From contig DUUA01000106.1 in assembly GCA_012841765.1 (NCBI GenBank), forward strand, positions 1-7,306: 7,306 nt of DNA, in the 5' to 3' direction. Position 1 is the first letter of the stretch, and every line of letters starts with the position of its first letter. The stretch is from Acholeplasmataceae bacterium (lineage in GTDB: Bacteria > Bacillota_I > Bacilli_A > ML615J-28 > CAG-698). The translations under genes were made by a program, and so were the position numbers. The notes beneath the pieces were generated by a model. It did not search any database, was not told the origin of the DNA, and was given only the letters and a program-made list of their open reading frames with translations. Of the stretch, positions 6,120 through 7,306 are shown in pieces.

Positions 6120-6779
6120 ATGAGAAATATCTTAAGAATTATGTTATCTTCTATTCTATCAGGTATAATTGTTAGTATTGGTGGAATAGTGTTTGTATAT
6201 AGTAAAGGAAGTTTTGAGAACGGAGCAATTATAGGATCCTTTTTATTCTCTTTTGCTTTATTATTAATTATTGAGTATCAGTTAGATTTATTTACGGGAA
6301 AGGTTTGCTATTTTTTCCATAAAGAAAATATATATAAGCTTAACTTAATTTTTATTCTACTTGGCAATATTATTGGTGCCGTTTTAATTGGATATTTTAT
6401 TAGATTAACAAATAATGATTTAGTAAATACTACAATATTTCAAATAGTAAATGCAAAAATGAGTATAAGCTTATTTTCAGCTTTTATTATGGCGTTTTTT
6501 TGTGGTATTATGATATTTTTTGGAGTAGATATTGCAAAAAGAAGTAGTAATAAATTGTTTAGTTCATTGATAACAATTTTATGTATAATGATATTTATTT
6601 TATCAGGATTTGAACATAGTATTGCTAATACATTTTATTATTCACTTGCAAATATCTGGAATTTAAAGACAATTGTCTATTTATTAGTAATTATTAGTGG
6701 GAATTTTGTTGGCGGAATCTTTTTTCCTTTAATATTTTCATTAATGGGCAGATTAAACACTAAAGAAGTAGCAAAATAA
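6120..6779 (+). CDS. Short formate/nitrite transporter (FNT) family channel
   Basis: A 219-residue membrane protein with about six hydrophobic segments and no signal peptide. FNT proteins are pentameric channels moving small monovalent anions or their acids (formate, nitrite, hydrosulfide, lactate, acetate). The segment after the second hydrophobic stretch reads DLFTGK (56-61), the counterpart of the family's ELFTGN loop with its gating Thr (Thr59). FFCGIM (126-131) and SGFEHSIANTFYYS (162-175) carry the central pore His166 and Asn170. The closing GNFVGG (194-199) matches the GN..GG of the last helix. At 219 residues it is shorter than the usual 250-285: the N-terminal cytoplasmic helix is nearly absent and the tail is short, but every core motif is present, so it is not a fragment. 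The ATG at 6120 follows AAGGAG (6109-6114) by 5 bases. Substrate is uncertain; formate would suit a fermenter. Confidence 0.87.
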   Translation: MRNILRIMLSSILSGIIVSIGGIVFVYSKGSFENGAIIGSFLFSFALLLIIEYQLDLFTGKVCYFFHKENIYKLNLIFILLGNIIGAVLIGYFIRLTNNDLVNTTIFQIVNAKMSISLFSAFIMAFFCGIMIFFGVDIAKRSSNKLFSSLITILCIMIFILSGFEHSIANTFYYSLANIWNLKTIVYLLVIISGNFVGGIFFPLIFSLMGRLNTKEVAK

Positions 6780-6803
6780 TATTTTAAAAAAGGAGTAATT
6801 TTT

Positions 6804-7306
6804 ATGTTATTAACAACAGAGAGACTTATAATCCGAAAAATGGAATTAAAAGATATTAATGAAATATTTGATTATCGAAACGATGAAAGATGTTATAAGT
6901 TTCAGTCATATACTTCAAAGACAAAGAAAGAATTAGAATCACTAATTGATATTTCCCAAAATAGCACTTTAAGAAGAAATAGTATTAATCAATTTGCAAT
7001 TTGTTTAAAAGAAACTGATCAAATAGTTGGGGAAATTTATGTAAATATTGGTAAAGATAATGTAGCGATAGGGTATACTGTTTCTTATAAGCATTTTCGA
7101 AAAGGTTTTGCGTATGAGGCTTTAGATAAAATCGTTTTATTATTGCATAATTTATATCCTGAATATGAAATAATTGCCTTAGTACATCCTGGTAATAATG
7201 CAAGTAATAAATTGCTTGAAAAACTTGGGTTTATATGTGAAGAATTTATTGAACAAATTGATTCTTTTGTTTATGTTAAGTATTCATTAAAAAATAAAAT
7301 AAAGTA
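6804..7306 (+). CDS. GNAT-family N-acetyltransferase (RimJ/RimL-like), stop just outside the window
   Basis: 167 complete codons run from the ATG at 6804 to 7304, and the last two bases (TA) begin what is probably a TAA or TAG stop, so the protein is likely essentially complete. The opening TERLIIRKMELKDINEIFDYRND resembles the Acetyltransf_3 group. FRKGFAYEALDK (residues 98-109) is the acetyl-CoA pyrophosphate-binding loop with a one-residue variation (R-x-x-G-x-A becomes R-K-G-F-A), and NNASNKLLEKLGF (131-143) is the usual second-half motif. It would acetylate a primary amine on a protein N-terminus, antibiotic or metabolite; the acceptor is unknown. An SD AAAGGAG (about 6788-6794) precedes the ATG by 9 bases. 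The gene follows the FNT gene by 24 bases with no terminator between them, so the two are probably co-transcribed, though a functional link is not obvious. Confidence 0.88.
   Translation, partial: MLLTTERLIIRKMELKDINEIFDYRNDERCYKFQSYTSKTKKELESLIDISQNSTLRRNSINQFAICLKETDQIVGEIYVNIGKDNVAIGYTVSYKHFRKGFAYEALDKIVLLLHNLYPEYEIIALVHPGNNASNKLLEKLGFICEEFIEQIDSFVYVKYSLKNKIK

Noticed and set aside
6120..6779. FNT gene as a truncated pseudogene, because of its short length
   Set aside because: The loop Thr, central His and terminal GN..GG motifs are all present in order in one frame with a good SD, so it is a short but intact member.
6985..7203. Minus-strand open frame near the right edge
   Set aside because: It is antisense to the GNAT gene, whose acetyl-CoA loop and NNASNKLLEKLGF motif are clear on the plus strand.

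Overview
This window is an AT-rich stretch of bacterial chromosome holding seven genes. Six are complete; the seventh runs off the right edge, probably by a single base. There are no RNA genes, insertion sequences, CRISPR arrays or phage genes. Tryptophan is written TGG throughout, and TGA closes one gene (stop at 2985-2987). The genetic code is therefore the standard bacterial one, not the TGA=Trp code of Mycoplasma. Strong Shine-Dalgarno (SD) sequences (AAGGAG, GGAGGT, GAGGTGAT), very AT-rich codons, short AT promoters and a K+-dependent membrane pyrophosphatase suggest a low-GC, probably anaerobic Bacillota-type organism. An AT-rich Clostridia/Erysipelotrichia lineage or an Acholeplasma/Izemoplasma-like relative would fit. 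This placement is inference from style and gene families, not proof.

Layout. (1) 1-2278, plus strand: a self-contained hppA unit with a good promoter (74-102), an SD, a 702-codon ion-pumping pyrophosphatase gene and a two-way terminator (2251-2278). (2) 2279-5216, minus strand: a tightly packed three-gene operon read right to left. It encodes an HSL-type alpha/beta hydrolase, an HxxxDG acyltransferase (alcohol acetyltransferase/condensation-domain fold) and a zinc-ribbon multi-pass membrane protein of the DUF6320 type. The first two genes overlap by 38 bases. The last two are 4 bases apart, with a stop codon lying inside the next gene's SD. A promoter at 5188-5216 drives the set. (3) 5251-6007, minus strand: a single-gene unit for a YhhN/TMEM86-family membrane protein (predicted lysoplasmalogenase), with its own extended -10 promoter and terminator. 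(4) 6084-7306, plus strand, divergent from the previous unit: a short formate/nitrite-transporter-family channel followed after 24 bases by a GNAT acetyltransferase.

How they may work together. The pyrophosphatase couples cytoplasmic PPi to Na+ (or H+) export, a common energy-saving device in fermenters. The FNT channel would fit movement of formate or another small monovalent anion. The central operon combines an esterase, an acyl transferase and a membrane protein, and looks like a small module for making or remodelling an acylated or ester-linked compound at the membrane. The adjacent lysoplasmalogenase-like gene is also lipid-related but has its own transcription unit. The hydrolase/acyltransferase/zinc-ribbon operon is the least understood and most interesting part of the window; its substrate cannot be read from the sequence.
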